The notes below the pieces were generated by a model. That model ran no database searches, was not told where the DNA came from, and worked only from the letters and a program-made list of their open reading frames with translations. From the NCBI RefSeq assembly GCF_903995435.1, contig NC_067149.1, forward strand, positions 52,070,392 through 52,134,391: a DNA stretch of 64,000 bases, in the 5' to 3' direction. The DNA comes from Acomys russatus (lineage: Eukaryota > Chordata > Mammalia > Rodentia > Muridae). Shown in pieces: positions 21,991-34,639 of this stretch. Every line of letters starts with the position of its first letter. Positions within the stretch are counted from its first letter, which is position 1. A program made the position numbers and the translations under genes.

Positions 21991-24539
21991 TGTTGCCTAA
22001 TTCCTCCCACTTAACTCAGAATCCAAGGCACCTGTTACTTCTTCACAGCCGACTGGCAGCAACGCCACGTTGTTTTCAAGGCTTCTTTCCATGTTTAGAG
22101 AAAAGAGACATTCTAGCCAGGTCCCCTGAAGTGTCAGGAGGACGTTCCGCAGGCTGAGGATGGTATCCCTTACTCAGAGTGGCTGGGAAAGATCAGCTAT
22201 TCAGCTTGCAGCTCACAGTCTCCTCTGTTTGCACTTCCATTTCTCAAAGTTAAAGCATTCCTTTCCTTATTCGACGGGAAAGAAGACCAAGTGTCTCGGA
22301 ATTCCTTTAAAAAAATGACCTGGAGTAGAGATGTAACCAAGGATAGAGTGCTTGCCCGCCACATGCCAAGTAATAGGATCCATCGTTGGGACACAAAAGG
22401 GCTAGGTCTTCCAAGATAGCATGCTGTGGACCCACGGTTCCCATACATGGCCATACATGTGTAAGAAATGAGGATTGGAATAACGCGTGCATTAGCATGT
22501 CTCTTGCTTTGATTGATCAATAAAACCAATTATGCCACTAACAAGCTTTGGGGCTGTGAGAGGAACACTGATGATAAGGGAAGTCTCTGTTCCAGGCAGT
22601 TCGTCCAATAGGGACGCTACTTGTATTTTAGGGAGGCCAGGTGTATTTCACACACATGAAACTTGGGTTCCCACCTGCTAACTACCTATCATTTCCCCCA
22701 ACACTGGCAACAACCTCCACCAATACACAATTTTCTAAACATCATCTGGAGAGGCCTTAGCATCCTTGGTTAAGGATGCAGGTGGAGGTGATTCAGGACT
22801 GTGATTAAAGCTAAAGAGGTGAGACGCAGCATGCACACACATGTACATAAAGAAAAACTTTTGCAAAACAATTTCAACGTAGTATATAGACTCTCTTAAG
22901 CCCACCTTAGTGCCTGACAGATCTTAGATTTTTAATTACTATTTTTGTAAATAAATGCTTGTGGTATGCATGAACATGTGTACATACATTCGTAAGTGCA
23001 TGGATACACATGCATTTCTGTGCTTATATGTATAGAAGCCAGAGGATGGTGATGATAGTCTCACTTTCTGGCCTTAGTTTTCTGTCTCCTTGAAGACATA
23101 GATGCAGGAACTCACACCCTAATCTGATAGTCTTGGATAACAGGCTGGGTGTGGAAGGAGGGTGCCTGGCCAACACAACAAAATAATCAGTGGAAAGTCC
23201 ATGGAACCAGCACTATTCTGATTATGTGGGGCCACAAACAGGACATGTGAATGGAAACTGCTCATGCTGGCTGGTGGGGTTTTCCTGAGGAGGGGGCACT
23301 GGGCCACAGGTGAATGCGAACAGCCTCTAATGCTTGGCTCTACAGTGAGAAGGCGAGGTAACCTAGCTCGAGAGGTAGCCATGAGGACAAGTTCTGTGTG
23401 TTTTTCTTTGCTTTCATTACTTTGGATGGCTTCCTCTCCATCTCCATGGCTTTTTCATCCCTTTGATCTCTGCTTGCTCAATGCACTTCAGGCAAGCATC
23501 TCTCCTGATGTTTGAAGATGCCACTGTTTTGGAAGAAGCTCTTTTCATGCCAGTACACTGTTATTGGCATGCATAGCTTCTCAAGAAAAAACAAATGATG
23601 CAGGGTGGCCACAGGCTGCTACCCTCAGAAGACACCCCTGGAAAGCCTGAGAGAGGAGACGTTAGCATAGACCAGGGCTCGCTGGCTATAGCAGGCAGCA
23701 TAAGGAGCGAAGTCTTTACAAGAAGTTCAAGGAGCTAAGAACACTTGAATTATTACAGAGGGTCCAGTGGGCACTGCAAAGCACATGATGGCCAGACATC
23801 TACATAAAATTAAACAAAAGAGAGAAAAAGATAAATTCTATACAGAAAAAATACATTCTGTTCAGATGCTTGCACATGTATGCTGCTAATTTTAAAATAC
23901 AGCAGTGGCTATTTGGCATCTCTTGTCATGATGGTACCTATGCCCCCTCCTTCAATATCTGGGTGAGCTTATGACTATCTTGATGAATTTGACATGAACT
24001 AGAGACAGACATCATCAGCGTGTGTATGTGTTTGGCAGGGTTGGGGGGGCATAAATCTGGAGAATGAACAACAGGGTGACTTTTTTTTTTAAATAAACAA
24101 GACATTCAATTGTTCAGTTGTCCCAAAGGCCCCTGGACAAAGTGTTTCTCTACATTACTTGGGAGAGCGGGAGGGATGAGAGACGACACTAACAAAATCT
24201 CAACCATCATAGTTTCAGAGACGTGTTCAAATGTGTAACTGTCCCATTCTGCCGCCACTGATCAGAACTATCTCATCCAAACCCTGCACTATCCGACATT
24301 TTCCTCCTGCCTCCAGAGACACGGCAAACTGGTACTTCAGACAGGGCAGCGGGGGGTCTCAGACCAGGAACCATGGACACATGGGTAAAATGAGCTTCCT
24401 GTCAGTGCCACAGAAGCCCAGCGGGAAAGGCTATCACTGCATAGGCCATTTGGACCTCATCTCAAGAGCAGATAAGAGGACACTATTCAAAGGCTGGAAA
24501 GAATAGCACCTCACACGACATATGAGCTCCAGGACACAG
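21991..24539. other. Presumed intronic sequence with degraded SINEs
   Basis: About 22318-22400 is ID-like (AGAGTGCTTGCCCGCCACAT). About 22960-23105 resembles an antisense B3 (GTATAGAAGCCAGAGGATGG). No gene recognised. Confidence 0.4.
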
Positions 24540-24559
24540 ACAGGCAATGTGGTTCTGGG

Positions 24560-24905
24560 TGAGTGGTGTATGTGTGTGTGTGAGGGTGGGTATATACATG
24601 TTCCTATGTGAGTACATATGTGTGTATGGCCTATGTGTAACTATTGTATGTAGATATTTGTGTATGTGAGTGAGTCTGTGAGTGTCCTGTGCATTTATTT
24701 GCGTGTGTGGTGTCTGCATGCCTATGTATATAGTATTTAAATCTGTATGTGTGGTGTATGTATCTAAAATTGCTCATCTGTGTGATGCATGCATGAGAAT
24801 GTGTGCACGTAGTGTGTGTGTCTGAATAAGCATGTGTATGTATGTGTGTGTGTGTGTGTGTGTATACCTGTGTCTTACAGGTCTGTATGTGTTTGTGTGT
24901 TATAT
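24560..24905. repeat. (TG)n/(TATG)n-rich tract
   Basis: Long imperfect TG-rich stretch with perfect (TG) near 24844-24862. Thr/His-rich minus frames are artefacts. Confidence 0.9.
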
Positions 24906-26242
24906 GGTTGGAAGAGGACATTGAGAGGACTGAAGGGATTCGTAACCCAAGGTCCCTACCTGGAATTCCTCACTATACCACTGAGTCCTTGGGCAAGGCT
25001 TTCCCACCTCCCAGGGGACATTAGTTTGCTTTTGTATGAAAGGATGTCATTCGTAAGGCCAATCCAGTTCAGACAATCTGCCTGTCCTCAAAGCTGGCAG
25101 GTCAAGCTATCTTTCCCTTGAGCACAGAGGAGTGAGATGGTCCCCTGGTCCTTCTTACTCCCAGGCCAGGAATGCTGTCCACACCGTACAAGGCACTGGC
25201 TTCCAGGAACTGGAACCCAGAAAACAGGCAGAGAGAAAGCCAGTGAGATAGAGGAAAACTCTAGGTCAAGTTTGCATTTCTCATTATTTCTCTGAGCCTT
25301 CTCAAATTCCTTTTGTTTAGAAAGCTCCTTGAGTTTGTTTCCAGAGGCTCCCTTCCCCCACCCCACCCCCTGAAAACCCCCAGGAACTCCTTCAGTCTGT
25401 AACCCTTCCGGATAACACGTTCCATATGTCGGTCACTCTCTGCATCAGACACGTGCACTCACTTGTCTAGTGACCTCTTCTGAGGTCTGCCAGGCAACGC
25501 CTCCCCCCAGAACAGCTCCTCAGCCTCCTCTGAGGCTTTTAGTCCAAGAAGCAGGGACCTACATCTCTTTGCCTCTCTCCCAGCCAGGAATCCTGCCGGT
25601 TTGCCTTGCCACAGCCAGGGCAGAGCTGTGGAGGGCTGCCCGCCTCCGCTCCTGCCCACCACCAACAGCTGCAGGGAGACCCTTCTTAAGCACTGGGGCT
25701 AATTGAGCAGTGCTGTGAGCAGCTTGCCACATCATTGGGGAAAGCATGCTTTTATAGCAGGCAACACAGAATTCTATTGTCTCCCTTCCCCGCCCCGCCC
25801 CCTCCCTTGCCCGTCGCTACCCACCATGGTAAACAGACAAGTTTTTTTTCCCCCAGCACAGCTTCCATCACTCCCTTTGTAAATATGAACAGACACCCTT
25901 TCCTTTCTTGCCTCAACCTCTGACCCACTCAGCAGCACTTCAATCCCACCACCACCTCACACCTTGGTTGTGGTACAATTTTTATTGATTGGCCTTGATG
26001 CCTTGGGATCAAGCCCGACCTCACACTTGTATTTGCCCCTTCCCTGCAGTGGGAAGGCTGAGCACAACTTCCTGTTACTCAGGGCAGCCTAAGTGCACCT
26101 GGAAGTTCCTCTTCCTTAGAAGCACTGCGGTCCTTAAAGGTATTGGTTACCTGGGGATGTTCTAAGGGCCAAGTAACTGCCACCTTGAAGCTGACAGGGG
26201 GCTTCTAGTCAGCTTAAGAAATGGGGCAGAAGCCGGACCACC
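24906..26242. other. Largely unique presumed intron around the candidate promoter
   Basis: Apart from the GC-box/TATA cluster, it holds a C-rich stretch at 25353-25382, which is G-quadruplex-capable on the minus strand. No SINE was recognised between 25380 and 25980. Confidence 0.45.
25463..25806 (-). promoter_or_regulatory. Candidate GC-box/TATA promoter and noncoding first exon of Ntf3
   Basis: On the minus strand, two overlapping GC boxes (GGGCGGGGCGGGG, within 25787-25806) and an inverted CCAAT (GACAATAG) precede TATAAAA at 25756-25750. A start near 25725 would give an exon of about 260 nt, ending at 25463 before GTGAGT (25462-25457). The region is GC-richer than its surroundings, has no recognised SINE, and lies 14 kb upstream of the Ntf3 coding exon on the same strand. 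Ntf3 is known to use alternative 5' noncoding exons. Assigning this one is inference. Confidence 0.4.
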
Positions 26243-26375
26243 TGCGGTGGTGCACACCTGTAATCCTAGCATTTGGGGAGGCAGAGGGAGGTGGACCTTT
26301 GTGAGTTCTAGGATATCCTGGTCTACGAAGCAAGTCTAGGCCATCCAAGGCTACACAGTAAAACCCCGTCTCACA
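26243..26375 (+). repeat. B1 SINE
   Basis: GGTGGTGCACACCTGTAATC, CATTTGGGGAGGCAGAGGGA and AACCCCGTCTCAC are diagnostic of B1, plus strand. The usual A-rich tail is replaced by a G-rich run. Confidence 0.9.
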
Positions 26376-26416
26376 GGGGGAGCAGGGGTAGGGTGGGGTG
26401 GAGGGGGGGGAGGAGG
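26376..26416 (+). repeat. G-rich run at a B1 3' end
   Basis: Runs of G5, G4, G3, G4 and G8 separated by 1-4 bases meet a standard G-quadruplex pattern on the plus strand. Confidence 0.85.
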
Positions 26417-28242
26417 AGTTGGGACAGAGCAGTGGGACAAACTTGCTATGGCAGGGACTAGATCAGAGGACACCCAGGGCTTCCAAAAAACTCATGGCCT
26501 ACATGGAGAGACAGTTCTTAGACAGAGACATCAACTCTCATGAAAGATGAGAGGGAACACTTACCATGGGCTGAGTGTTGTATTTTAACACTTATTTCCC
26601 AGGATCTCTAGCTTTGGAAGAGAGATGGCATTGGAAAAAAAAAACTACACAGAGGACACTGCTATTTTAAAGCCAAGAAAGTCAGGGCATAGCGTAGGGC
26701 AGTGGTGAGCTACAAGATGTCACAGCTGAGGTAAACTACACTCTAGAAGCTCTGATTCCTTAGTCCTGAGACTATACTTTCCCAAAAGATCCCTTATTAT
26801 GAACAAAGCCCTACCATGCAGAAGAACAAAACCCATGCCTGGGAAAGAAGCAACGCTCCTCCATCCAGCTGTGAACACAGGGGAGGGCACGCTGCCTGCA
26901 AAACACAGTCTGCTCTTTTCTCTGTTCTCATGCTATTATTTGATGTACCAACTCATACAAAGTGGGTTCTCTCCAAAGCTGGGCCACTGCTGCCTGCCAG
27001 AATAGATCTCTTGTCCAGAGAGGCAGACTAGATCTGTCTTTGCTCAAGTTCTGCCTCCATTCATCTCCAGTTCTAAGGAGAGAGATGTTTCCTGGCTTCT
27101 CTGCCATCTTCCCTCCTCTCCCCCCCCCCCCCGCTCCCCCAATCTCAGTTCTATTTTGTCTACAGATTTATTGTATCATGAAGATCAGATGGTAGTTAAG
27201 CCAAAGTGGGTATTAAAAACAATCCTACCCAACAATACCTGTATTGAGAAAATGGCAACAACATGAAACAAAACCCATTTGATGATGGGGTTGGGTACCG
27301 CAGGGGAACTAATGAGACAACTGAACTCTTGTGGCTGGGAGATCAGACTTCACAAGTTCCGGTTATGCCGACGGGCTTGGCAGGAAGCCCAACGATTTGG
27401 TGCTAATGAGTGGATTAACAAGGAGGAGGATAAGGAATGTGTAGGAATGTGCGCTGGGACTGTGAAGAGCATTCACCATGTGGTGTCAAAAGGGCTTGAT
27501 ATATTGATATTCAAGGAGGCTGGAACCCTCCTTGGAGGCAGTCATTTCTGGCTAATAGGCTAGCTCTTGGGCCATTGGACCAATAAGTAAAATGACGAAG
27601 CCATCTATTTCAGGGAGATCCAGTTTTTGGCTTTCTTTCAAGAACACTACAGTGGGTTTCTAGGCATGCAGCCTACATGACTGAATTAACTAGAAGAAAT
27701 GGCAAAGATGTTCCCTGTAGACCTTAGTGAGGGTCTGCGGTTCTGTGTTCACACTGAGAATGCAAAACCCTTCACCACAGGAGGCAGATGAGGCCATGGC
27801 CTTGGGAGAGCATTGAGTGACCTTCACCCCACCATGGAGTGAGTCATAGGGCTGGTGGGAAGCAATCCCTGCTGCCTGTGGTCAGACCAAAGGGTCTGGA
27901 AATTCTTTGTATTGCTGGCACCGATTCAGAGTGTGGAACTTTTGATCCTATAACACGATACATTTAAATTCCCCTTGGTGGTGTTAATAACGGAGTTGGC
28001 TGATGCCCACAATAACAGAATTTATGACTTGTGGACTCTTCCAAGAAAAAGAAACAGCAGTCACAGCTGTGCAGGTGGGCTTCCTCTTTCGCTTCATGTA
28101 GGCTTCTGAAAAGCTTGAAAGGACATCAGTTTTTGCTAATTCAATTATGCAGTAATGATATTAGAGACTTTGTAATAAAAAAAATCTCTGAGTTTTTACT
28201 GAAAGTGCATAACTACTCTTTTATATATAAAAAAATTATATA
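26417..28242. other. Unique non-coding sequence
   Basis: A poly-C run occurs near 27121-27132. A 94-codon plus frame at 27279-27563 is in unique sequence with some CpGs but no recognised domain. No gene call. Confidence 0.4.
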
Positions 28243-28520
28243 CTGGACTAGGGAGATGGCTCAGTGGGTACCTTTATTTGCTCTGCAAGTGTGAGGTCCA
28301 GAGTTCACATTCCAGAACCCATGTAAAAGCCAGGTGAGAGTGACGATCCACCTGCTTTCAAGGTACATGGGAGGGGGACCAGCGAGAGGAAATGGCAGTC
28401 TAGCGCCAGCTTTAGCAAAGGGTTTGCCTCAGCATATCAGGTGAGAGCAAAGGCTGATCACACCAGATGTAAGCCTCAGGCCTCCATACACGCAAGCATG
28501 TATTTACACAAGTACAAAAT

Positions 28521-28561
<41 letters not shown>
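28243..28561 (+). repeat. Long B2/B3-like SINE with (CA)n tail
   Basis: The head CTGGACTAGGGAGATGGCTC and the 3' part TAAGCCTCAGGCCTCCATAC match B2/B3-long elements. It ends in (CA)n at 28524-28561. Confidence 0.75.
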
Positions 28562-28563
<2 letters not shown>

Positions 28564-28754
28564 CATGCACATATGCAAATTATACCCTGAGCTAGTTTTA
28601 GTGCAAAGCAAAGTAATACTTAAAATGCAGAACAAGTATGCTATTACATTACAATTTCCTTAAGAGTAAAAAGGCTTTGAGATTAAAATCTTTGTTAAGG
28701 AAATGAGACTTTTTTTTTTTAATTAATTCTTCAGCTGCTTAGGTACCCTGGTGT

Positions 28755-29187
28755 CCTGGTTGCTGATTTTTGTTTGTTTTTTGTCAACTTGTCACACACT
28801 CGAGTTGTCTGAGGAGAGGAACCTCAATTGAGAAAATGTCTACATCCAGATTGTCTGCAAGGCAAATCTGCAGGACATTTTCCTTATTAGTGACTGATGT
28901 GGGAGGGCCCAGCCTATTGTGGGTGGTGCCATCCCTGGGCACGGAGTCCTGAGTTGTATAAGAAAGCCCGCTGTGCAAGTCTCAGCAAGCAAGGCCATCA
29001 GCAGTGTCCCTCTGTGGCCTCTGCTTCAGTTCCTGCCTTCAAGTTCTTACCTTTAGAGTTCCTACTCTGACTTCCCTCAGTGACGGGGTGTGACCTGAGA
29101 GTTGTAAGATAACCTCTTTTCTCTCCTGACCAAGTTGCTTTTGGTCATGGTGTTTTATCACAGTGATAGAAACCTAAGTAAGGCAAC
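28755..29187 (+). repeat. Rodent interspersed repeat (TTTTGTCAACTTG family), near full length
   Basis: Runs from GTCAACTTGTCACACACTCG through GTGGGAGGGCCCAGCCTATT to TGGTGTTTTATCACAGTGAT. Other copies in the window are at 55085-55440 (antisense) and 63640-63760 (start only). Family name not asserted. Confidence 0.75.
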
Positions 29188-29419
29188 TAGTAATGAGCTT
29201 TTCTTCATGTGGCTTATTCCAAAGAATTCCATAAACCTGGAAGAGGAAAAGAGGCAAGACCATTCCTTGCTGGACATGGTTATCCACTCCAGTCTGCTGA
29301 GCTACTCTTACTATCCATCACTAAGGGCACCTCAGTCTTGCCTCCAACATCAACAAACGAGAAAGGAAGGCGACCAATCTGTACTTGATGATGACATCAT
29401 GGTGGTGATGGCCAGCATC

Positions 29420-29810
29420 ATGGACCACTAGCATCTGCCAGGATCTGTGCTAGGAATTCTATAGTCACAGTTTGATTTATCTCAGCATCCCTAGGATGCA
29501 GTTTATACAGTCAAGTCTCTGTAAGTTCATTCTGTCCCATGATGAAGTGTTACTAGTCCTCTAAGTAAAGGGCGACATTGTCAAGGCATAGACTTTGTGG
29601 CCAAGTAATGGTAGATTCACCTTGAGATGTGATGAGTTCTCAGAATTCTGGGGTTCAGAACTGTAAAGAAGAGCCCAAGATGCACCTTCATCATAAACGA
29701 AGAAACCGAGCTCCAAGGTGTTCCCATGCCCCTGCTGTAGCTATGATCAGTAGCAGAGTCGGGTTCCAAAGCCAAGCACTCCTGGCACCGAAACCCAAGC
29801 TCCTAATGCC
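29420..29810 (+). repeat. MIR, interrupted and diverged
   Basis: CAGGATCTGTGCTAGGAATT at the left and CGAAGAAACCGAGCTCCAAG at the right are in MIR order with unrelated sequence between them. Confidence 0.5.
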
Positions 29811-30049
29811 ATCCAGACATTCTCCACTCTAGAGACAATGACAGAGGGAATAGTTGTCTCAACAGGTCAAATTAAATGGTAACTGCATAAGCCCTTTTTT
29901 ATACTTAAAGAATTTTTCTTGCACTTTATTTTGCTATATTGTAAAATCAATATAAGCATGTTTTAAAACTTCAAGAACTTAAAAATGCATGTCTCTACAA
30001 GCTCCTACAATAACAGAAATTCAAAGCTAGAGACAGATAATAAAAGGGT

Positions 30050-30225
30050 AATGGCTGGGGATAAAGATGGTAGAGTGTTTGCTGTGCAAGCATGAGGACG
30101 TGAGTTCGAATCCCTTGCATCCATGAAAAGAACAAAGACATAGTGGCACATGCCTGGAATCCTAGTAGTGGGACGGCAGAGGTAAAAGGATCCCTGCAGC
30201 TGCTAGCCAGTCAGTTTCTTTGTGC
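30050..30225 (+). repeat. B3/B4-like SINE
   Basis: The head GGCTGGGGATAAAGATGGTA and B-box-like GAGTTCGAATCCCTTGC, then GTGGCACATGCCTGGAATCC, mark a composite tRNA/B1-type SINE. Confidence 0.65.
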
Positions 30226-30489
30226 CCTCCTGCCATATTTTTATTTTGGTAAGATATCTCTATTCTGTAAATATTATGCATAACTGTTTATTTTAGCAAG
30301 CAATCACAAAGTCTTTCAATTTAAGGTCTTTCTAAACACACACACACACACACTTGTTAAGGTAGTCATAAATAATGGATGAAATGTCTTTTTTGGGGTC
30401 TTCTCAACACTTTTGGTGACAATCAGGAAACACCATCCATCATGACCACACACCTCTTTCATTTGGCCATTTAAGAGACAGGATATTGC

Positions 30490-30610
30490 ATTAACTCATT
30501 AATTCACTAACTTTGAGATAGGGCTTGGCTTGCCAAGCTGACCCTAAACTTGCCTCATCCTCCTGGAAAGCTGGGGTTAAAGAGATGTCTGTCACCATGA
30601 GGAATAGGGT
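30490..30610 (-). repeat. Degraded B1, antisense
   Basis: GCCAAGCTGACCCTAAACTT and CTCATCCTCCTGGAAAGCTG follow the antisense B1 order. Short and diverged. Confidence 0.5.
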
Positions 30611-31099
30611 TTTAGATTTAACATATTTAGATGTAGAAATTCCCCACAAATAAAATCCAGCATAAAAATAACAAAGTGAGGCTTAGCTACTCTGACTGAA
30701 GGAAGTGGGGATAAAGGCACGACTTAGCTGTCAGCCTACTTACTGTTGACCTCCTCGGGCTTTGGAAACTTCCAGTAGAGGTCCACTCCAACATAACAGA
30801 GACTTGACACTCTGCTAGGATGTCACTCCTTCTGCATCCTTCCCAAGCAATGACTTTCCCTCCTTCAATTCAAACTGCTGACTACACTAGATGCCCCTCT
30901 GCTTTGCTGTTGCCACTTGTAAACTCTCCATCTCTCCCATACACCTGCCAGTTTTTAATCATGACCCCCACTATTCCTCAGTCCCCTCTAACTCTGCCTC
31001 TTTTTGTCCTTCCCTTCCTGACATTTTTTTTAGCTCCTGGCTCACTAATCTTTTCTCCCTACAATTCTCTTCACCTCTGAGCCAATTTTTATGATTTCA

Positions 31100-31100
<1 letters not shown>

Positions 31101-31186
<86 letters not shown>

Positions 31187-31190
31187 TTTT
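31101..31190. repeat. (TA)34 followed by T22
   Basis: Perfect TA dinucleotide run at 31101-31168, then a poly-T run ending at 31190. It abuts a degraded antisense B1, whose tail the T-run may be. Confidence 0.97.
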
Positions 31191-31194
31191 AACT

Positions 31195-31300
31195 TCAGTG
31201 AACAAGCTGTTGCCGTATAGCCTACTCTTTCCTTGATCTCATAATTCTCTTGCCTCAGTCTTCTGAGTGCTGAGAGTACAACATAATTTTAGTGTCTGAA
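31195..31300 (-). repeat. Degraded B1, antisense
   Basis: CTTGATCTCATAATTCTCTT and TTGCCTCAGTCTTCTGAGTG match antisense B1 order, after the T22 tail. Confidence 0.6.
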
Positions 31301-31379
31301 GGAGATGATCTTAGTGCTTTATCTCCTTGGTCTCCTGGCGGCCTGTCTTGGTTATTTTTCCCCCAATTGGCCAGTCAGC

Positions 31380-31570
31380 CTTGCTCTCCTAAGCTCCGGC
31401 CTTAGTGAGAGATCCTGAATCAAAATATGAGGTGGACAGAGATAGAAGGAAGCATCCAACACCAACCTTGCATCTCACGCACACAGGTACACAGAGACAC
31501 ATATACATGTATACACGCCAACACGCATGCATGTGTGTACACGCAAACACACAGACACACACACCAATTT
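31380..31570 (+). repeat. B3 SINE 3' part with CA-rich tail
   Basis: CCTTAGTGAGAGATCCTGAA and AATATGAGGTGGACAGAGAT, then ACACCAACCTTGCATCTC, are B3 3' wording. It grades into a CA/TACA-rich tail. Confidence 0.65.
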
Positions 31571-31599
31571 TTAAAATGTCAATGGAATATATATGACAT

Positions 31600-34500
31600 G
31601 AGGCAGAAGAGACAGCTAGTTGGGGAGAGGAAAGAACCAACAAGCGGGGAATGAGGGATGGAAGAGCAGCCGTAAAAGAAGATGGATAAGAACCTAGTGT
31701 AATGACTTATATGTATGGAGATGCCATAGCGAAATCCATTACTTCGTATTCTAACTTAAAAAAATTAATTTTATAAAAGGACATCATGATTTACCAGCGG
31801 GCATTCCCTTGTTGAACATTTATTATTTTGAATTCTCTACTCAGACACAATGAAGCAATAAATATCTTCCTGAACACAGTTCACTGAGGGCCCCATCTCA
31901 TGGCCAATCCCTCTGGCCATTCCCTTAAGCAGCAGTCACATCTGCCTGAACACTTGGTTCTTCACATCAGTTCAGCCACGTAGCTCCATTGCTGCCCCTA
32001 GCCTTGCTGAAATGGTTGGAGCATAAGACACGTAATGGTTGGCCCCAGACAAATTCCGCACTTAGGTTCAGTGGCACGTTGCTTTAGGTGAGTCAAGAGT
32101 GTGTTACTCCTCTTCTCAAACTGGGTCATTCTTTTTTCAACTTTCTTATGATAGAATACAGAGAGAAGACCTTGCTTCTTACTGCCCCCATAGCCAATAA
32201 TAACACACGATCTCTGAAGGGCTGAGCCCTCTTGACTTTCTAATCCCACCTACAACATCTACTTGGATGTGTAAACTTGAGGCAGCTGGATACTGTGGCT
32301 TCAAGCACCGTGCGCTCTTGAAAGGCAGTGAAGCAAAGCCATGAAGTGACAATGGTCTCGCTCCACAAAAACCTTCACACAAGCTTGTTTGTCGGGTCGC
32401 AGGTTCAGAACCCTCCAACCTGGCCATGGATGACCTCGAGAGGTGGCAAGCTCTAGAGTCTCTGACCTCTGGAGTGCAAAGAACAAGAACAGAATGTTGA
32501 GGACTAGATGACCCAGTTGGGCCAGAATAACAAAGAATCCAGAATCTCCCATTAGAAGGCATCCTGAGTTCCAGACTGACCAAGCACCTAGGGCGGACTC
32601 TTTCCTGTTACAATTAAGCTGTTCTCTAATTCTTTTTGCTCTGGGTTATTTTTCTTCCTTGGTTATTACCCAATCATCTCCCCTAAAGGCCACCCTTCAA
32701 TAAAGCCTAAAACACAGGGCTAAGGGACTGTGCATCCTGCAGCAAGCGAGCTCTTTCACATATCAAAAAGAGATGCAATTAGCAATTTTGTTCTGGATCA
32801 CTAAGGACGTGTGTCATGCTGAAGATGACCTCAGACTCATCTGAGGGGTTCTTTCCTCTCTCCAAGCTCTACTGTCCCCTCATACGCATCATCACCACCC
32901 AGATCAGAACTGGCATGCCAACTGCAGTGGAACCCGTCTCCCCCTGCACGATCTCCTTTCTTAGCATATAATGTTCCAGTGCTGTCAATCCTAGAAAATA
33001 AAAATAAAGCAATTCCTCTGGTGGATGAGAACCTGATCCTGGTACATCAGGAGAGCATCCTGCTTGCCAGCTCCACTTGCAAACAGGCCACATCGTCATC
33101 TTCCCTCATCGGTACCAGCACCAGAGTCCCCAGTGAAGCATTTCTTCAGGGTACCACCAAAGATGCCTGGAGCCTGCAGGAAATCCCCACAGCTCTCCCT
33201 GCCTCTTGCTTTTCTGCTGGCCAAAGTCAGTCCATCAGTGCTTACCTTCACCCTAGCTCCACGTTGACTCCCAACACTCTCTCGTTGGTGGTTACGAACA
33301 CACAGTCTCACTTTCCCTGCGTGTATGTGGATAACGTCCACATCCACATCCAGCCTAGTCTGCAAGGCTGGAGAGGCACCTGCCTGCACAAGACCTCCCT
33401 GACGCTTTGGAAGCAGCTCTAGGACAGCACTTTCTAAGCTGAAGTTGCCATAGTCTCCCCAAACCCCATTCCTCACAGTTCCCGTGTGTTCTCTCCAGAA
33501 AGCTCAGCAGAGATGAAGTGTGGAGGCCTCCCTGTATAAACTTGGCTTTTATTTCTAGTTTATTCTGCCTCTTCCTACAAACATAGCCTCTTTCTCTCCG
33601 TGACTCATGCTTTCTCTCACCTGCATTCCATCAGCACTCTTCAGTGGCTTCCGGGACCTTACTCTGCTTTCTCCCAGATTCCCTATTTTTTTTTTTTTCT
33701 GTACACTGGAATGGAATGATCTTTGTAAAGATAAACTAAATCAGATCATGTTTCTGCTAGGAAAAAATTTTTCTTCTTTGTAACCTTTAAGACTAAGTCA
33801 ATGTTTCTCAATATGGCACAAGGCACTTCACCAAGCCTCCCTCTCCAGCCTTGTCTATCTCTGGCCCAGTCTCATCCTGCCCACAGCAGCTACACTGAGA
33901 GACATTGAGTTCTCCAGTGACAGCATGTGCCTACTCACCTCTGTAAAGGTCTGACTGTTCTGACTTCTGGAACATCCTTCCTTCCCCATCTTCCCTGGCT
34001 AACATATCTTGTCCATCTGACCTGCATATACATGGCGTCCCCAAGAAGAACTTCCCAGCATTCCCTGTACCTTTATATTCATGCTTTTCTGTAAAGGGAG
34101 CTTTTATTTTCCTGTTTCAGTTGTCTGGGAAGCTTTCTGTCTCCATCAGCTAACCTAGGCCAAGTTATGGAAGCTTCTAGCCTCTGTTTAATCTAATATA
34201 AACCTAGAATGTTTTCAGCCTCTGAGACTTACTGCTTAATAAGCTCACCCTTTCTTTCTGAGCTTTTGGCTGGCTGGCTCACCTCAGCTGTTCTGGCTCA
34301 AACTCCTCTCCCAGCTGACTTACTCAATCTGGTTTCTCTCTGGGTCCTTGCATCGCTCTGCTTGGCTTCAAACTAACTCCAGCCATCTCTTCTGACACTC
34401 TGGCTCCTTCTCATTCTCTAGCCTGGTTGGTCTTCACCTGAGTCCTCTCTCTGCATCCTGACTTTCTATTACTGTCCTGGTAAAACTGTCTCCTCTCTCT

Positions 34501-34635
34501 GTAAAACTGCTTCTTAAGTAGCTTCCCTTTCCTCTCATACTGAGAGTTGGGCGTGTCCTATTTTGTCTGATTCCCACACTTTTTCTGCCACTCAATTAGA
34601 CATCACTTTCAAACATAGGTGCTTCCTTCTACAGA
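31600..34635. other. Non-coding sequence, pyrimidine-rich in part
   Basis: A 147-codon plus frame at 32979-33422 and minus frames near 32179-32583 have no recognised features. About 33590-34075 has the style of an ancient L2-like repeat. No gene call. Confidence 0.4.
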
Positions 34636-34639
34636 CTAA

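Noticed and set aside
32979..33422. 147-codon plus-strand frame
   Set aside because: No recognised family; low-complexity Ser/Thr/Leu composition; no splice or promoter support.
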